Shown here in pieces: positions 23,814 through 36,138 of a DNA stretch of 64,000 bases (within the stretch, counting starts at the first letter, position 1; each line of letters starts with the position of its first letter). The position numbers were made by a program, and so were the translations under genes. This DNA comes from Synanceia verrucosa (lineage: Eukaryota; Chordata; Actinopteri; Perciformes; Synanceiidae): assembly GCA_029721515.1 (NCBI GenBank), contig CM056550.1, positions 13,315,857 to 13,379,856 of the forward strand. The letters run 5' to 3'. Under the pieces are notes generated by a model that searched no databases, was not told the origin of the DNA, and was given only the letters and a program-made list of their open reading frames with translations.

Positions 23814-25826
23814 TTACTGGTTTAACTGGTCCGGCCCGCTGGAAATAGGGTTGAATGTGCCTCAATTGGATCTCGACTCCATTAGCCAATCGTATCATTT
23901 CTGTCAAACTGATAAAGGGTAACAGTATAAAGGTATAGTAATAGTTAAGTCATCGCTCCAAGGCTTCATCACTCAGGCAAGAAACAGGACAAAAACAAAC
24001 TGTGATGTATGAAGTATGTAGTGTCACTGTTGAATCTGTTTAAGATAAATACCATGAGCCTTAAGACAAAGTAAAGGAAAAATGAAAGAGACTTAAGGTG
24101 TGACATTAGACAAATAAAGTGCATAAAAATAATATGCTACTAAAAATAATGAACTAATTAAATGATCCTGGATGTGGAGAAGCAGCAGTTAACGAATGAA
24201 AAATGATTGAAATGATATTACTAAAACCAAACGTATGCGCTTCCTAGCTAGAGGAGCTAGCAGTGGTGCCAGATCTGCTGTTACGCTGCAGTGTTGTACG
24301 TCCCATAATGCACTCCTCCCGTCCCTCCATTCCTGCGGCTCATCGTGACACTTGTGTTTTGACGGAGCACACTGAAGCCTGCTGCCGGGGTAATCCCAGA
24401 TTTCCTATGGCACAGCTCTGGGCTTAGCGCAGGGCTTGACTAATAGCTTTCTTTTCAAATGATCGCTTTGCTACACGACTTCAGAAGAAGGCAGCGAGCG
24501 TGAAATTCAATTATGGCGCACACGCTCCGCAGCCCCATCCAGAGCTGTCCACTTTAATCCCTGCTGTGCCCTCAAGGATTCTCAGCCTCCTTCAGATGGA
24601 CCTCAAGTTACACACCTCGACTCGTGTCGGCCTGAGCATCTTTATTTTTCTCAGAGGTTCCCACTATTCTGTCCTCCCTGACCTTTTGTTGGACACATCA
24701 CACGTCCTCTTGTTTCACAAAAAAAAGGTGAGACGTTCCTCCCACGGAAACAACAGCATCATTTGTGCAAATGTAGAAATATGAATTAGATTTAAGCTTT
24801 CCTATCAGTCATTCGCCGTCTGTCAGGAGCACAGGTGTGATGTTGTGAGATATTTTAAAGCTTTGTAAAGCGGATGGGTGTGTTAGCAAAACACTGGACT
24901 TTGACACACATTTGCTGAACCTGTCTTTTAAGATCATTTTAGGATCAACAAGGACTAGTTTCCAGAGGTGCAGAGTTGGGTCGGATCCCCCGTCGGGCAA
25001 CACCACCCTTTGTTCTCTGGCTGCTCCTGAAGAGGTTAGCATGGATGATGCTATAGCATCAGTTACAGTCACAGAACTGGAGAGAAATTCTCCATTGATT
25101 GATTTTTTAAAGAAAAGGAATGAATTAGAAGTTTATATTGTTATCTGAGCTGGGTAGTTAATTTCTCAGTTTCATTGAATGCAACGCAGGTACAATAACA
25201 TGACCAAGCAGGAACATCCATGTTTTATTGGCTGATCGTGTTCAGAGCGGTTCAGCGTCATCACATAAACTGAAAAATCTTTGTTTTCTGGTGCTCAAAT
25301 CAGAGTGAAACAGCTCCGAGGCTGACAGGAGCTTTTCTTTTTCCACAAAACTTCACTGAAGAACATAATTTATTAAACTTGTGTGATAAAGTAAATGTCC
25401 CTGACATTTTTTTTTCTGTATTTCTACTGTTAATATGAGTGATAATATTTATAAAAAAAATCAAAGGCTATATTGTCTTCCAAAACACTAGATCAAATTG
25501 AAGATAATTTTTTTTTTCAAACAAAAACATGTTTATTCAATCAGATTTGAAAATGAATGAACAATTATACCAAATGAAGTACTTTTATTGTGTACTTTTT
25601 CAGTAATCCTTTGTTAAATTAAAAAAAAAAACGTCTATTCGACCATATTTGAAAATTGATAAAAAAAAAAATATTTTTTGCCGTGTTCTGTATGAAACTG
25701 TGTTAGACTCAGTACTTGTCAGAGTATTGACCAAAAATATTTTGAAGTGTACTTTTTGAGTAATCCTGTCTCAAATTCTCTTGCAGAGAGTGTGAGCATG
25801 AAACCTAATATGCATTATTCACGACT
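23814..25826. other. Non-coding sequence, no gene seen
   Basis: Homopolymer A and T runs at 25410-25680; frames up to 94 codons have no motif. The stretch 24380-24600 has higher complexity and GC than its surroundings and could be a conserved non-coding element, but this cannot be judged from one sequence. Confidence 0.3.
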
Positions 25827-25884
25827 CAAAATAAAATAAAAGTAAATACATAAGTTCTTATGTATTTACTTTTATTTTATTTTG
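25827..25884. repeat. Perfect 58-bp palindrome
   Basis: Two 28-base arms (25827-25854 and 25857-25884) are exact reverse complements, separated by TT. The arms begin CAAAATAAAATAAAAG and end TACATAAG. DNA or RNA from here could fold into a long hairpin. No terminal-repeat or gene context explains it. Confidence 0.9.
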
Positions 25885-26326
25885 AAGTTCTTATTATAGT
25901 ATTTGGCTGTAGACAAGGTGCCAATATGCTCAAGAAAGCATAAATATAAAGCTTTTCTCTGGGTAGGATTCCCCAGGGGCTCAGCCCCCCCCATGTTCCC
26001 AGGTCCAGGAGACAGCCCTGGATAGGACAGAGGGATGATTTCAACCAGGACAAGTCAATCAGTGAACAGCTGATCTTCAGCAGGACGACCCCAGCTGACA
26101 CGTGTTAGTCACTGAGCTGCATTTAAATGTGCTCAGAAGGAGCCAGTCAAAACATGGGTAAAAGTTTTAATGCTGTTAAAACTACTTAGGCCACTTAGGG
26201 TAAGGGAAAAAAACTCAACTGGAGACAATGTGCCCCAAATGTCACTAATTACCCCCAAACAAAACACATGGTTAAAAATCCAGTGTTTGTTAAAAATATT
26301 AAAAAATGAGCGGTGATGTTTTCAGG
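25885..26326. other. Intervening sequence, no gene seen
   Basis: No supported feature. Confidence 0.3.
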
Positions 26327-26460
26327 GTGGCTGTAGTTCAGTGGCTCGAGAGGTCATCCCTGAACCTGAAGGTCACAGGTTCGATCCCTGCTCCTGCTGT
26401 CTGCTGGGATGGGTTAAATGCATGCATGTATTTTTCCAATAAAGCAGATTCCTCTTAAAT
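26327..26460 (+). repeat. tRNA-derived SINE-like element
   Basis: TAGTTCAGTGG (26334-26344) matches a pol III A box and GGTTCGATCCC (26378-26388) a B box, in a tRNA-like layout starting GGTGGCTG. The sequence continues past the tRNA head into CTGTCTGCTGGGATGGGTTAAATGC and an AATAAAG-containing tail, so it is a SINE-like copy rather than a tRNA gene. Confidence 0.6.
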
Positions 26461-27997
26461 GCCTCACTTTTTACCTCCCTCTTCCTCTCACGCCCTCATC
26501 TCTAGGCTAAAACACATCACCAGACATGCTGTGGTCTCCAGGCCTGGAGTCTGCGGGGGCAAGGTTTGAGGTGGGCTACAGGCAGGCAGACGGACTGTGC
26601 AGCCAGGACCGCCAAGAAATGCTGGGGAGGTTTCCTGCCCTGGGAACACAGTATCCCACATCCCTCTCCCATCACCAGACCCCCTGAGGGGGAAATCACA
26701 TGTCGTCCCTCAACTCAAAATACCTCCGCTGGTGAATTTGATTTCTTCTTCCCTGTTCACATCCGACCCTCTTGGTTCTTGCCTTGAACTTTCATTCTCA
26801 CTTCACTTCTTATTTCTGCCTTTCCCTTCCTCCCTTGCCTGGTCGTAGCACTTTGTCCATCGGTTTTCCTGTCCTCTGTGAGGGGGAGTGCTGTGTGAGT
26901 CTCAGAGGGGTCGACTGGAAGCAGTGCTTGTGGTCTGGCCTGTCATCAGCAACTGATTCACTGATTTGTGAACCGTAATGACATAATACTACGACAAATT
27001 GTTGAATGGCAATAATGTTCCCCAGGGTCGTTTTCGTTTTGATATATGTCACAATCTGAGCTTGTGGTGTCTGCAGACTGCAATATTCAGCTGAAGCCAA
27101 GAAATAGCAGCAAAGACAGAAAACTATTCTATTATTCGTGTACTATAATTACATGACAGACGGGATAATTCTCAGGCTTCAGAGCCGTTTCACACAAATC
27201 TGAAAAGGAGGAAAACGTACTGAGACACTCGATGGTTGATAAGGGACGTTATTATTCCCTTATCAGATCTGCTGCTGATGAATGTATGGGAAATCCCATG
27301 CTTTTAGCCTCAACAGACAGCGATGGTGTCATGAGGGCCGAGGGATCCACAAATCAGATGTTTGAGTCGGAGCCCTCTAAATCCAATATGATGTCCGGCG
27401 GCTCCATGTGAACTTTCACACTGTGTGTTTATTTGACTCCAGAAGTTTCTGGCTCATCCAATTATCTTGCTTTATGTGATCGCTAGGAATGATTAAAAAA
27501 AAAAAAAAAAAAAAGCTAAACAAAATGCCTCTGGGTTGATGCCAAAATGAGGGGCTCCCAGGGGCCGCTGGGGAGGGGGTGGAGGACAGCGGATGGAAAT
27601 AGCCGTCCAGAGCGTCCAGCGGGGAAAGCCCCTGTAAATTCTGGGACAGTGACGGACAAACAGCTGTGATAGTGGAGGTCGCTGCAGGACTGATGTTAAG
27701 TGACGGGGCTTTTGGAAGCACTGTGGGGTTCTGTTTGTGGCCCAGCAGATGGGAAACAAGCAGGGTCCATGTTCTCGAGGGGTCCTGGGGGAGCGAGGAC
27801 CAAAGGGAGGAGGATCTGCCAAGCTGCCATGTTAGCATGGTATGACTGGTATGACTGTGCTCCGTGCTACGCTAGCTCTGCTCATGGGGAAGGAGTTATC
27901 TCAAGCAGAGGTTAATGAAAGACAATATTTCATTTATAATGAAATGTTTGACATGACAGTTACTGATTCACAAAGGATTATGGTTGATGTTAGCTTG
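26461..27997. other. Non-coding sequence with A20 run
   Basis: A run of 20 A residues lies at 27495-27514. On the minus strand it gives Phe runs that lengthen two frames; these are not accepted as genes. The 27530-27830 stretch is GC-richer than its surroundings but has no motif. Confidence 0.35.
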
Positions 27998-28140
27998 ACT
28001 GATTTATGGCTCTGTGATAGAGCAGGTCAGACCCCGATCAAAAGGTCTGTGATTCGATTCCCGATTGTGTCCTAGAGCAAGTTAGCTAACCCCAAGTTGC
28101 CCCAATGATGTGCACTGGTGAGTGACTATGTAGTTTCCTC
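27998..28140 (+). repeat. tRNA-derived SINE-like element
   Basis: TGGCTCTGTGATAGAGCAGG resembles a tRNA head; GTGATTCGATTCCCG carries a B-box-like core, followed by TCCTAGAGCAAGTTAGCTAA and CCCCAAGTTGCCCC. The tail is shared in order with the fragment at 11755-11870. Confidence 0.5.
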
Positions 28141-28285
28141 TGATCAATGAACGTCCGCTTGACGAGATATTTAACATGCTAGATGCTCAGTTTTTGTTGG
28201 CGACTCACCCCTAAGTTCTACTGAAGGTGGAATTTCCTTCTACTCGGTGGACCCAGGGTAGTTGTCTTTCTTTTTTGCTATAATT

Positions 28286-28342
28286 GTATAATCGTGCGAT
28301 TATACGTGAATTCACGAGATCTCATTAGTCGCGAGATCTCGT
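28286..28342. repeat. Three consecutive palindromes
   Basis: GTATAATCG-TG-CGATTATAC (28286-28305), GTGAATTCAC (28306-28315) and ACGAGATCTC ... GAGATCTCGT (28314-28323 and 28333-28342, 9-base spacer) are perfect inverted repeats packed end to end. The last may be related to AGATCTCG-type ends of fish repeats, but no full element is visible. Confidence 0.8.
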
Positions 28343-28841
28343 AATTCCAGGTGTCCGGCAGAGCCGCAGCAGGCGGGTCTGGTGCGACGACTGCCTCACC
28401 CCGATCTGGGGGAGGGGAGCAAAAAAACAGTCACCGACCAGCTTGGGCTAAAATCGTGCAATGTGAACAAAACAGTGAATCAAGTCACGTGACTGACGAC
28501 TGCATCGACTAAATGCGTGAACCTGCAACATTGGCAGTGAGTTACAGCATACGATTTTGTGAGAATTATGAAAATTACAGTGCATTGACTTTTCATAGGT
28601 ATACTGTAGCTGAACAGTTTGGGAGATCAGCCTGTTGGCTGATATGAAGATTCTTTTTCTTCTATTCCTCATAAAGAGGCTGCAGAGCCGTGGTTAGCCT
28701 CGACATTATGTCAACCTATTACATTATCAGATGTATAAAAGTCTTTGGATTTGTCCAACAACCTAAACACAGGGACACATCAGCATTTAGACAACATTTA
28801 GCGTGCTGCTGTTGTGTATCGTTTACCAGTATGTGGATATA
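28343..28841. other. Intervening sequence, no gene seen
   Basis: The 28345-28440 part is GC-rich with several CpGs. No gene supported. Confidence 0.3.
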
Positions 28842-29312
28842 TTCACTCTTTGAGTGCCAGCCGTTTTATGAAACACAAAGTACCTTGTTTCAGCGTTTTT
28901 GTCCATTTTGAGTCATATTTCTAGACCCACAGAATATTTTGCACTATGTCTCTGAAAACAGTGAATATCTCAAATGAAAGAAAAGACTCTCTATTTCATC
29001 ATGAAAAAAATGTTTGTTTTTACCTTGTCCCATTCTTGTTTTATCAGAGGTAGAGTAGAGGACACTTTCACCAAAATCACCACTTTTTCTCCAGATGCTG
29101 TTTGTTTTGCTCTCTAATCTCGATCGTCTCCACTTCCTGTTTTGATCTCTGTGGTGTATACCGTCTCTTTATGCTCTGACTACATCTCCCAGAAGCCCCA
29201 ACATTACTCACAGGCTGTGTGAGAGCGCCAGCTGCTGAAACAACACGTATAAAGATGGCACTCAAGTATTTTAAATGACGTAAAAACACGTCAAAGGCAC
29301 TAAAAGAGTTAA
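28842..29312 (-). mobile_element. piggyBac-like MITE, copy 3 (most complete)
   Basis: The left end reads CACTCTTTGAGTGCC and the right end GGCACTAAAAGAGTTAA, an imperfect inverted repeat of about 15 bp. A TTAA lies at 29309-29312; at the left the target is TTCA, one change from TTAA. It shares all internal blocks with copies 1, 2 and 4 and keeps both arms, so it is the best guide to the family. Confidence 0.75.
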
Positions 29313-30119
29313 GTAACTGAACACTGAGCACAACATAGCCTGGCATGCTGGAGGTAATGTATAATTGCATTGCTATTTTTGCGCACTTTATACAAAGAGA
29401 ACATGCATGCATGTGGACACCTGTTCCCATGGCAACCACATTTGGACTTTTTTTTATAATATGAAACCATGTTATCTGATAATTCCCACAGACTGTATAT
29501 AGAACATAACCGTGCCTTAAACAAGAGCACAGGGCAAATGATGGAAAGGATATTCCTGCTGTGACGCTTTAGTATAGAAGATAATAGAGACAAATGAAAT
29601 GCACATCATGAGAAAGTTAGGAATACGATCAGCTCTTGGAAGGATGTGCAGCTGGCAGCGCCGTGAGCAAACATGGTAGCCTTCACTGAGCTATGAATCA
29701 TAAGTAGACGTTTGTGACGGTGATGTGTGGATCCAGCTCCGGTCATGGCACACTGTGTGGGAAACACAAAGAGGGGCAGACGAGTCACGTGGGTCGTCCT
29801 GCTCCCAAAGACGTGACTCTCTCTCTCCCTCTCTCTCAGGCCAGCCTCACTCCTTCATTGTCCTCTCTATTTACGCTGCGTAGCCTTTATGCTACTTAAT
29901 GTGAGGTACTTGTGAACAGCTGACAGGGTCTATAATCATGGACACATACTGATGTTTCACTGCCTCATAGCTCATAGTTTTATTGTATGGTTTTATATGT
30001 TCCCTTTTAAGTTGCCTTTGTTAATCTATTTTGATCTTTTTATCTTTTATTTTAAATTTTCATTTGTTTGTACAGGGAAACATGTTTCCTTACTGTTTAC
30101 GTGACATGTTTTATGCCAC
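29313..30119. other. Non-coding sequence with short CT run
   Basis: A CTCTCTCCCTCTCTCTC tract lies at 29820-29838. No gene supported. Confidence 0.35.
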
Positions 30120-30700
30120 ATTATACTTCTACTTTACTGCATGTCAGAGGGAAATACTAGTATTTTTACTCCAGTGCATTTATTTGATACCTCACTAGTT
30201 CATTTACATGGGTTATAAATCAAACAACATATGTCTTTGAGGAGCTGAAACAATGAATTGATTATTGAATTACTAGAGTGACAGAAAATTAACAACAGTA
30301 TGTGGATGGTTTAAGTCTTCTTAATGGAAAATCATTTTCTTTTAAATGATTGCAATAACTTTAATATTTCATCAGCACGTTGTGCTTTTGGTAAAGAGGA
30401 ATTTGCACAATTTTTACCGTCAAAAATAATAAAAAAAATTATTAATGGAAAAAAATCAACAATTAATTGATCCATAATAACCAACAGTTGCAGTCCTGCA
30501 GCAGTGAAATGGTGCTTACACATGAATGCATGAGTAAAAACAACCAAATTATAGAATAATAATAATTAGTCTGCAGGATTTTTTTTTAACTTCAGTACTT
30601 TAAGTGCATTTTCCTCATTAGATAAAATAAAAATAAATTCTGTATTCTAAGTATTTTTACACTGTGATATTCTCGTTAATGGTCCCAAAAAAATATTAGT
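30120..30700 (+). repeat. Interspersed fish repeat, copy A
   Basis: GTCAGAGGGAAATACTAGTA, TTTTTACTCCAGTGCATTTA, AAATGGTGCTTACACATGAA and CTTTAAGTGCATTTTCCTCA occur in order, a layout I recall from a very common fish repeat family. The right part (30335-30690) aligns by eye with 33725-34025. No coding frame. Confidence 0.5.
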
Positions 30701-33700
30701 GATGACATTCTGCCCCATAAGTTAAAGCTTTTCAACTGTATAACACTGCAAAAGATTAAAGAAAAAACATGGATTTACTACATTTTCTGCACTTTCCAAA
30801 TTAGTGCTCATAGGAATTAACAGTTTGTTAAATTATAGATACAAACAAAGACTTTAAGACTTTTGCAAATATTTTAGACAATTTACGGAAACCACAGTCT
30901 AATAAGGAAGACTGAATAAAATAAAACAAATTATTTGTTGTTGATTATAATACAAGTATTAACATTACAGCAGGTTTATTAGCAGGGAAAACTCTGTGTG
31001 GTTGGTTTTTATTATTACTGTTGTGTTTTTATAATTGTTAGTGATCAATAAATCAAATCAAAATGATCAAAATCCTTTATTGTCCTTGTATGACACAGTG
31101 CATAAAATGAAACTGGGAGTGTTGCTCCACTTGATGCTTTACAACAAATTTACAACAACAAAGCATAGAAACATAAATCAAATAGGTAGAAATAGATTAA
31201 ATAATGTTTTGCTTTTATGTCCGTTAATAAATGTTTATGGTCTGCAGTTAATAGATTCTATAGAAGCCCATACTTTACTAGAAAGTAAATCACAGCTGAT
31301 GTGAACTTCTCCACAGCAGCTGTAACTAGTCCCCTGGTATACATTAAAGCCGAATGATTACTGCCCCCACAGCGAGCAGAAAACCACGACTCCCAGCACA
31401 GCCAAACAAACAAAAGCATATATCAAGCTGTTGGGTAAAAACAAAGTCTGTCTGCCCCGATTGCACCTGTTAACAAACCACTGGCGCTGTTTTTCTGAGG
31501 CGGACAGGAAAAGGTCTCCAAATAGCTTTCCCATGAGCCTCTGGTCTAAAATAAAATAAAAGGGGCTGGCGGGAGCCGCCCACCACGCTGCTGCGACCCT
31601 GTCATGGGAACCATGCTGAACTGTCTGTGGAGATTTGAGCAGAATAAATGAAGCAGCCATCGCTGAGTGTCTCTATTTACATCGCTAATGCAAATGTTCA
31701 TTTATCTTTAGCAAATAATAAACACAGCAGCTACAGTAACAGAGGCTACTTCTCTGTGTGTGTGTGTGTGTGTGTGCAGGTTGGACTCGTGCATGTGTGG
31801 CGATGTCTTGTTGACTCATTTCAGACGCAGTGAGTGAGAAGAGGAATAAGCAAATTGCATTAAAAGTGAGGGAGTGAAGAGCCAATAAGAGCTGTAAACA
31901 AAAAAGGGCATGCTCGCCATTACGGCCAAAGTAAACAGCCGCGCACGCAGCACGCTTCAACGAAAACATTTACATTAAACAGCACACAAAAGACCATTTA
32001 TTAAAAGAAAACAATAATGCTTCACAACTTACAAAGCTGAAGCATCTCTGAAAACCCAAACAGGCTGTGTCCAGCAGAGAAAAGTGAGGATTCCTCTGAA
32101 ATGAATCAGGTTTTTAGGGGCGCTGAGGCAGAAAGGGCTTAAGAGAAGCACACCAACCAGCGGCATTTACCTTTCCCTGCTTCATTCTCAGACCGCACTC
32201 TATTTTAGGGACCTCTGATGACTCCGTGTTGGCCACATCTCCCTTTTTCCACTGCAGAAAAAAAGGTTATTCATATCCTCCCAATAACTCAACACTGTTT
32301 GTCCAACGTGATAAAGCAAAGGGAGCGTTCACAATCTAAATTTGCATTCTTCAGAAGTGAATGGCTTCGTGAGCCGGAGTGATACAGTTTGCTTGGTGTG
32401 CCTCCTCCTGCTGCAGGGAGGCTGTTTACATGGGGACAGCTCCGAGATCCAGAGAGGAGACAACACTCCCCTCCGTGGGTGGGCAGCACCTCACCCGTAG
32501 GGTGCTCCAAGATCATCTCCGAGACGCACAAGAAGAATAAAACTCTCTGAGGAATTGACAGATTTTGTGCCAAATAGTCCATTTTATGACACAGCTCCCT
32601 CTCTCAGCTGCATTATCTGGATTTTAGAGCCTGTCACTTTAAAGGGGACGGTGAAAAATGGACAGAGATTATCCTCAAAATAGCAACAGGAGGTCGTTGA
32701 CAGAGGGAGTCCCCTTTAATCTCATCTGTGCACTTTTGAGGAACTTTAGGGCGCATGTCAAGACCAAGAGACCAGAGGTTAGAGGTGGGGCAGAGACAGG
32801 ACCTCAGATCCTGAGCTGCTCTCAGCTATGTGGGCTTAAAATAATCAAAAACACAAGCTGGAGTGAATCCCAGAGTGTACACCAGATAAAGCTAGTGAGG
32901 AAGCTTTGGCAGGCACGGAGGAACCGTCACAGGTCGGCCTTTTAGTGTGATGCACAACTTGTTTTTTTTGCTGTTCTTTGGGCCGCAAAATGGAGGAGTT
33001 TATTTGAGGTCTAGGTTGTTAAAGCCACGTTAAAGGTATATTCACTAAACAGCTTCGGTGTGTTCACAGTGTGAAAGTCATCCCAATCACAGATGGATCC
33101 TCTAGTGGCTGAATTTTAAGGACGCTGTCGAAAGTCCTTTGAATTCTACTCATTCATCATCCGATGATCCAATGACTGGATCTTCACTCTACAAGACCTC
33201 ATTTCAGATTTTCACGATGTGAAAGAAGGGTTTATTGACTGTTAGAACAGTGGGAAGACATGTTTGATTCATTTTATTTAGCTTGAATGAAACTGAGAGG
33301 TAAAGTTTCTGTTTTGTGATGGCGTATGGTGGCTCTGAGGGGAGCATATATTGTGTGTTAAATCAGAAGAGTGAAAAAGTAACTTCTAACACTTCTGTTT
33401 GGGATGACTGACAACCTACACAGACACAATTTGTACGTCATTAATGATATATAATCGTTGATCCCCATAGATTTAATTCATTTTTATCGTTCTGAAACCA
33501 TCATTTCGCAGTGTTGACCACACGCTAACCTTTTGTTATCACGATATAATCTTGGCTTGTTCTGCTCAAGCGGCAAAATATGATGAGCAGAGATGAGATC
33601 AGGTCGGCCTTTGAACTTCTAAATAGCATTAGCTGTTCACTTGCTCTGCTAACATCAGCTTGTCGACAAAAAGAATTCAGGTAAAAGAAAAAAAAAACAA

Positions 33701-33724
33701 GGTCTGGTTTATGGTTCCAGTTTT
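30701..33724. other. Non-coding sequence with one (GT)n run
   Basis: (GT)n at 31755-31776. A minus-strand 100-codon frame at 31358-31660 has a hydrophobic C-terminal stretch (YAFVCLAVLGVVVFCSLW) but no homology I recognise and no flanking splice signals in phase. Nothing else supported. Confidence 0.35.
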
Positions 33725-34030
33725 CCTTTAAATAATTGCATTAACTTGAATATTTAATCTGAACTTTGTGCTAGTGGTGATGAGGAATTTTCACAATTTT
33801 TACCATCAAAAAATCTATTTATTAATGGAGAAATAATCAAACAGCAGTGAAATGGTGCTTACACATTAATGAGTAAAAATGACCTAATGATAGAATAATA
33901 ATAATCAGTCTGAATAAATGTTTGTACTTCAATACTTTAAGTGAATTTTCCTGATTATACTTAGATATTCTGTGTTGTAATTTGCAGGTATTTTTACAGT
34001 GTGCTATTAATTCTCATTATTGGTCTCTGC
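33725..34030 (+). repeat. Interspersed fish repeat, copy B
   Basis: Shares CACAATTTTTACC, TTTATTAATGGA, GCAGTGAAATGGTGCTTACA, AGAATAATAATAAT and CTTTAAGTG in the same order with 30335-30690, with many changes between the two. Confidence 0.55.
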
Positions 34031-34204
34031 TAACATCGTCTTGTCAACAAAAAGTATTCAGGTAAAAGAAAAATGTTCTCTTTTTGGCATTATTCTGGCA
34101 TGACATTATTTTAGCTGCCTTTTAATTATTGAGCTGTTTTATTTAGCCAGGAGCTTCATAACTATGCTAACTCCTATGCTACCAAGGAATGGAGACATTG
34201 CAGA

Positions 34205-34250
34205 GTCCAGTTGCGGTGTGCTTTACACCACTGCATCCAACGCTTTGCAT
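34205..34250 (-). mobile_element. Short Tc1 fragment (family B)
   Basis: AGAGTCCAGTTGCGGTGTGC and TTTACACCACTGCATCCAAC match 37439-37480 of the full-length Tc1 element with about two changes. Flanking sequence diverges at once on both sides, so only about 46 bp of the transposase gene is here. Confidence 0.65.
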
Positions 34251-36138
34251 GCTGGGAGGATGGGCTGCCAATAGAGCGTCTTATCTCCCTGCACAGCCTC
34301 GCGCTGACGCTGCTGCAGCTCCAAGCTCAACGTCTGCAGGACTTTTTTCTTTTGACAGGGAATTTACGGGCCTTAAACCGAAACACTTTGTTCTACACTC
34401 AGCCTCCTGTCTCTGTTTTCTCCCATAGCCTAGAGGAGGTACACAAAGTGGGGCTTTATTCTCCCATCTGAACTTCATTACTCCGCTCGTTTATGACTAG
34501 GTATGTCTTGTATCTCTTTTTTCTTTACATAATTCATAGGTCACAAAGTCAGGCTTGAACCTGTGACTCACCCAAGATCTTGACTGGCACTGATGTTGTT
34601 CTGTTATGGGCTGCTTATCATACATAATGTATCATCTGATAGGTTGTAAATTATTATACACATGTTTTCCCCGGACAGGAATGTACCACAGATTTATTCT
34701 GGAATGGGATCCACATTAGCTCCTCATGCTCCTTATACTTCTAAAAGTTTCCACCTACAGCCGTCAGTCCCTACAGCAAGGTGAAGGAGAGGTAGGTTAA
34801 TAGAGATAGCATAGGATAATGTCAGAATAATGTTGCTAAAGTAAGGGCATGGCTTAATCTTAATCTAGCGTCCATATATGGAGTTGTAAAGGCTGTTCTA
34901 TACCTGAAAAAAGGGTATAGATTCCTAAAATATGGTCTCAACCCATCAGCTACCACTCATTCTCTGATCCTTTCTATCCATTCCTCTATCGTTCTCTCTG
35001 AAATCACTGAGCACTGGGCAACACTGACGCCACAGCCCTCCTCTCCATCAGAGGAATTAAAGAAAGCAGACCCGGCGTCAGATGATAATCCCCTAACATT
35101 CAGAGATGCTGTGATCTCATGACATGCACTGTCCATTCTTCAAAATGCATTATTTGAAATAATCTCCCAGCCTAGCTGTATGGCTCGTTATATAGATTTT
35201 TAGGAGCAGCAGTGTGACCTCCGCTTGACCTCTGTGTTGACCTTTGACCCAGAGGAAGTTGTAAACAGAGTAATGTGCTGTCAGTTAAAGGCGTTAACCG
35301 CTCTGAGGTCATGAAACGACACCGGCATGAGATCCAAAGTGCCTCTAAACTGAAAACATCATGTTGTAATAAGATGTGGTAAGATTGGGTGGTCATGGGG
35401 AAGGAGTCTCATCCACGCTGCATATCTGCGACGCTTCTTTCCAGGAAAATAAAAAAAAAACATAAAACACGTTTACAGAAACCAGAGGGATGTTTGAGTG
35501 ACGCTAGTTTGATGTGGACTCAAAATAAAAACTCACGCTGCTGAGGCTTGACAGTAAAAAGGCCCTGTGAGCTTCCCTGTGACGGGCTGTAATAAATGTC
35601 ACAACCATGAGCTCTTTATCATGCAGACACAAGGCACACCATGCAGCAGGTAACAGAGCAGAGGCCTGCAAAACTGCTACTGAGAGGCACACCCTGCAGA
35701 CTGACATGTAGGCCTGCTGTGCTGTTCTGGAGGGGACTTTTAACGCCCTGGAAAATGGATACAGTCACTTTTTATGATGGCTACTAATGTTTAAATCTTT
35801 GTTAATCTGTCAAGTGAAAAAAGACCCAGCCTCTATATTTAAGAGCAGAGATTTTTTTCCTATATTTTTGTGTATTTTGTAGTTAAATTATACAGTGGTT
35901 AATATATCACAGTTGCTTACTTTTAATACAAATTCTTATACCATAGAAGTAGCATTGCTTGCTAAGAAATAATGTCTTAGCAATAATTATAATAATTTAT
36001 TCTTTCATTTAGCAAAAAAATGTCTTTGTGACGTCATAAAAATGTTGTGTTATTCATGCAAAAATGATTTATTGGAATAGATATAAAGAGATTTATTGGA
36101 AACTTATTTTTTTACCCTTAGGACAAGTATACAGAATA
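34251..36138. other. Non-coding sequence, no gene seen
   Basis: Frames up to 86 codons have no motif. Nothing else supported. Confidence 0.35.

Noticed and set aside
26327..26400. Functional tRNA gene
   Set aside because: A and B boxes are present, but stems do not form a full cloverleaf and the sequence continues into a SINE-like body.
27416..27838. 140- and 109-codon minus-strand frames with Phe runs
   Set aside because: The Phe runs come from the A20 tract at 27495-27514, and the remainder has no motif.
31358..31660. 100-codon minus-strand frame with hydrophobic end
   Set aside because: A single possible membrane segment without family resemblance or gene structure is not enough.
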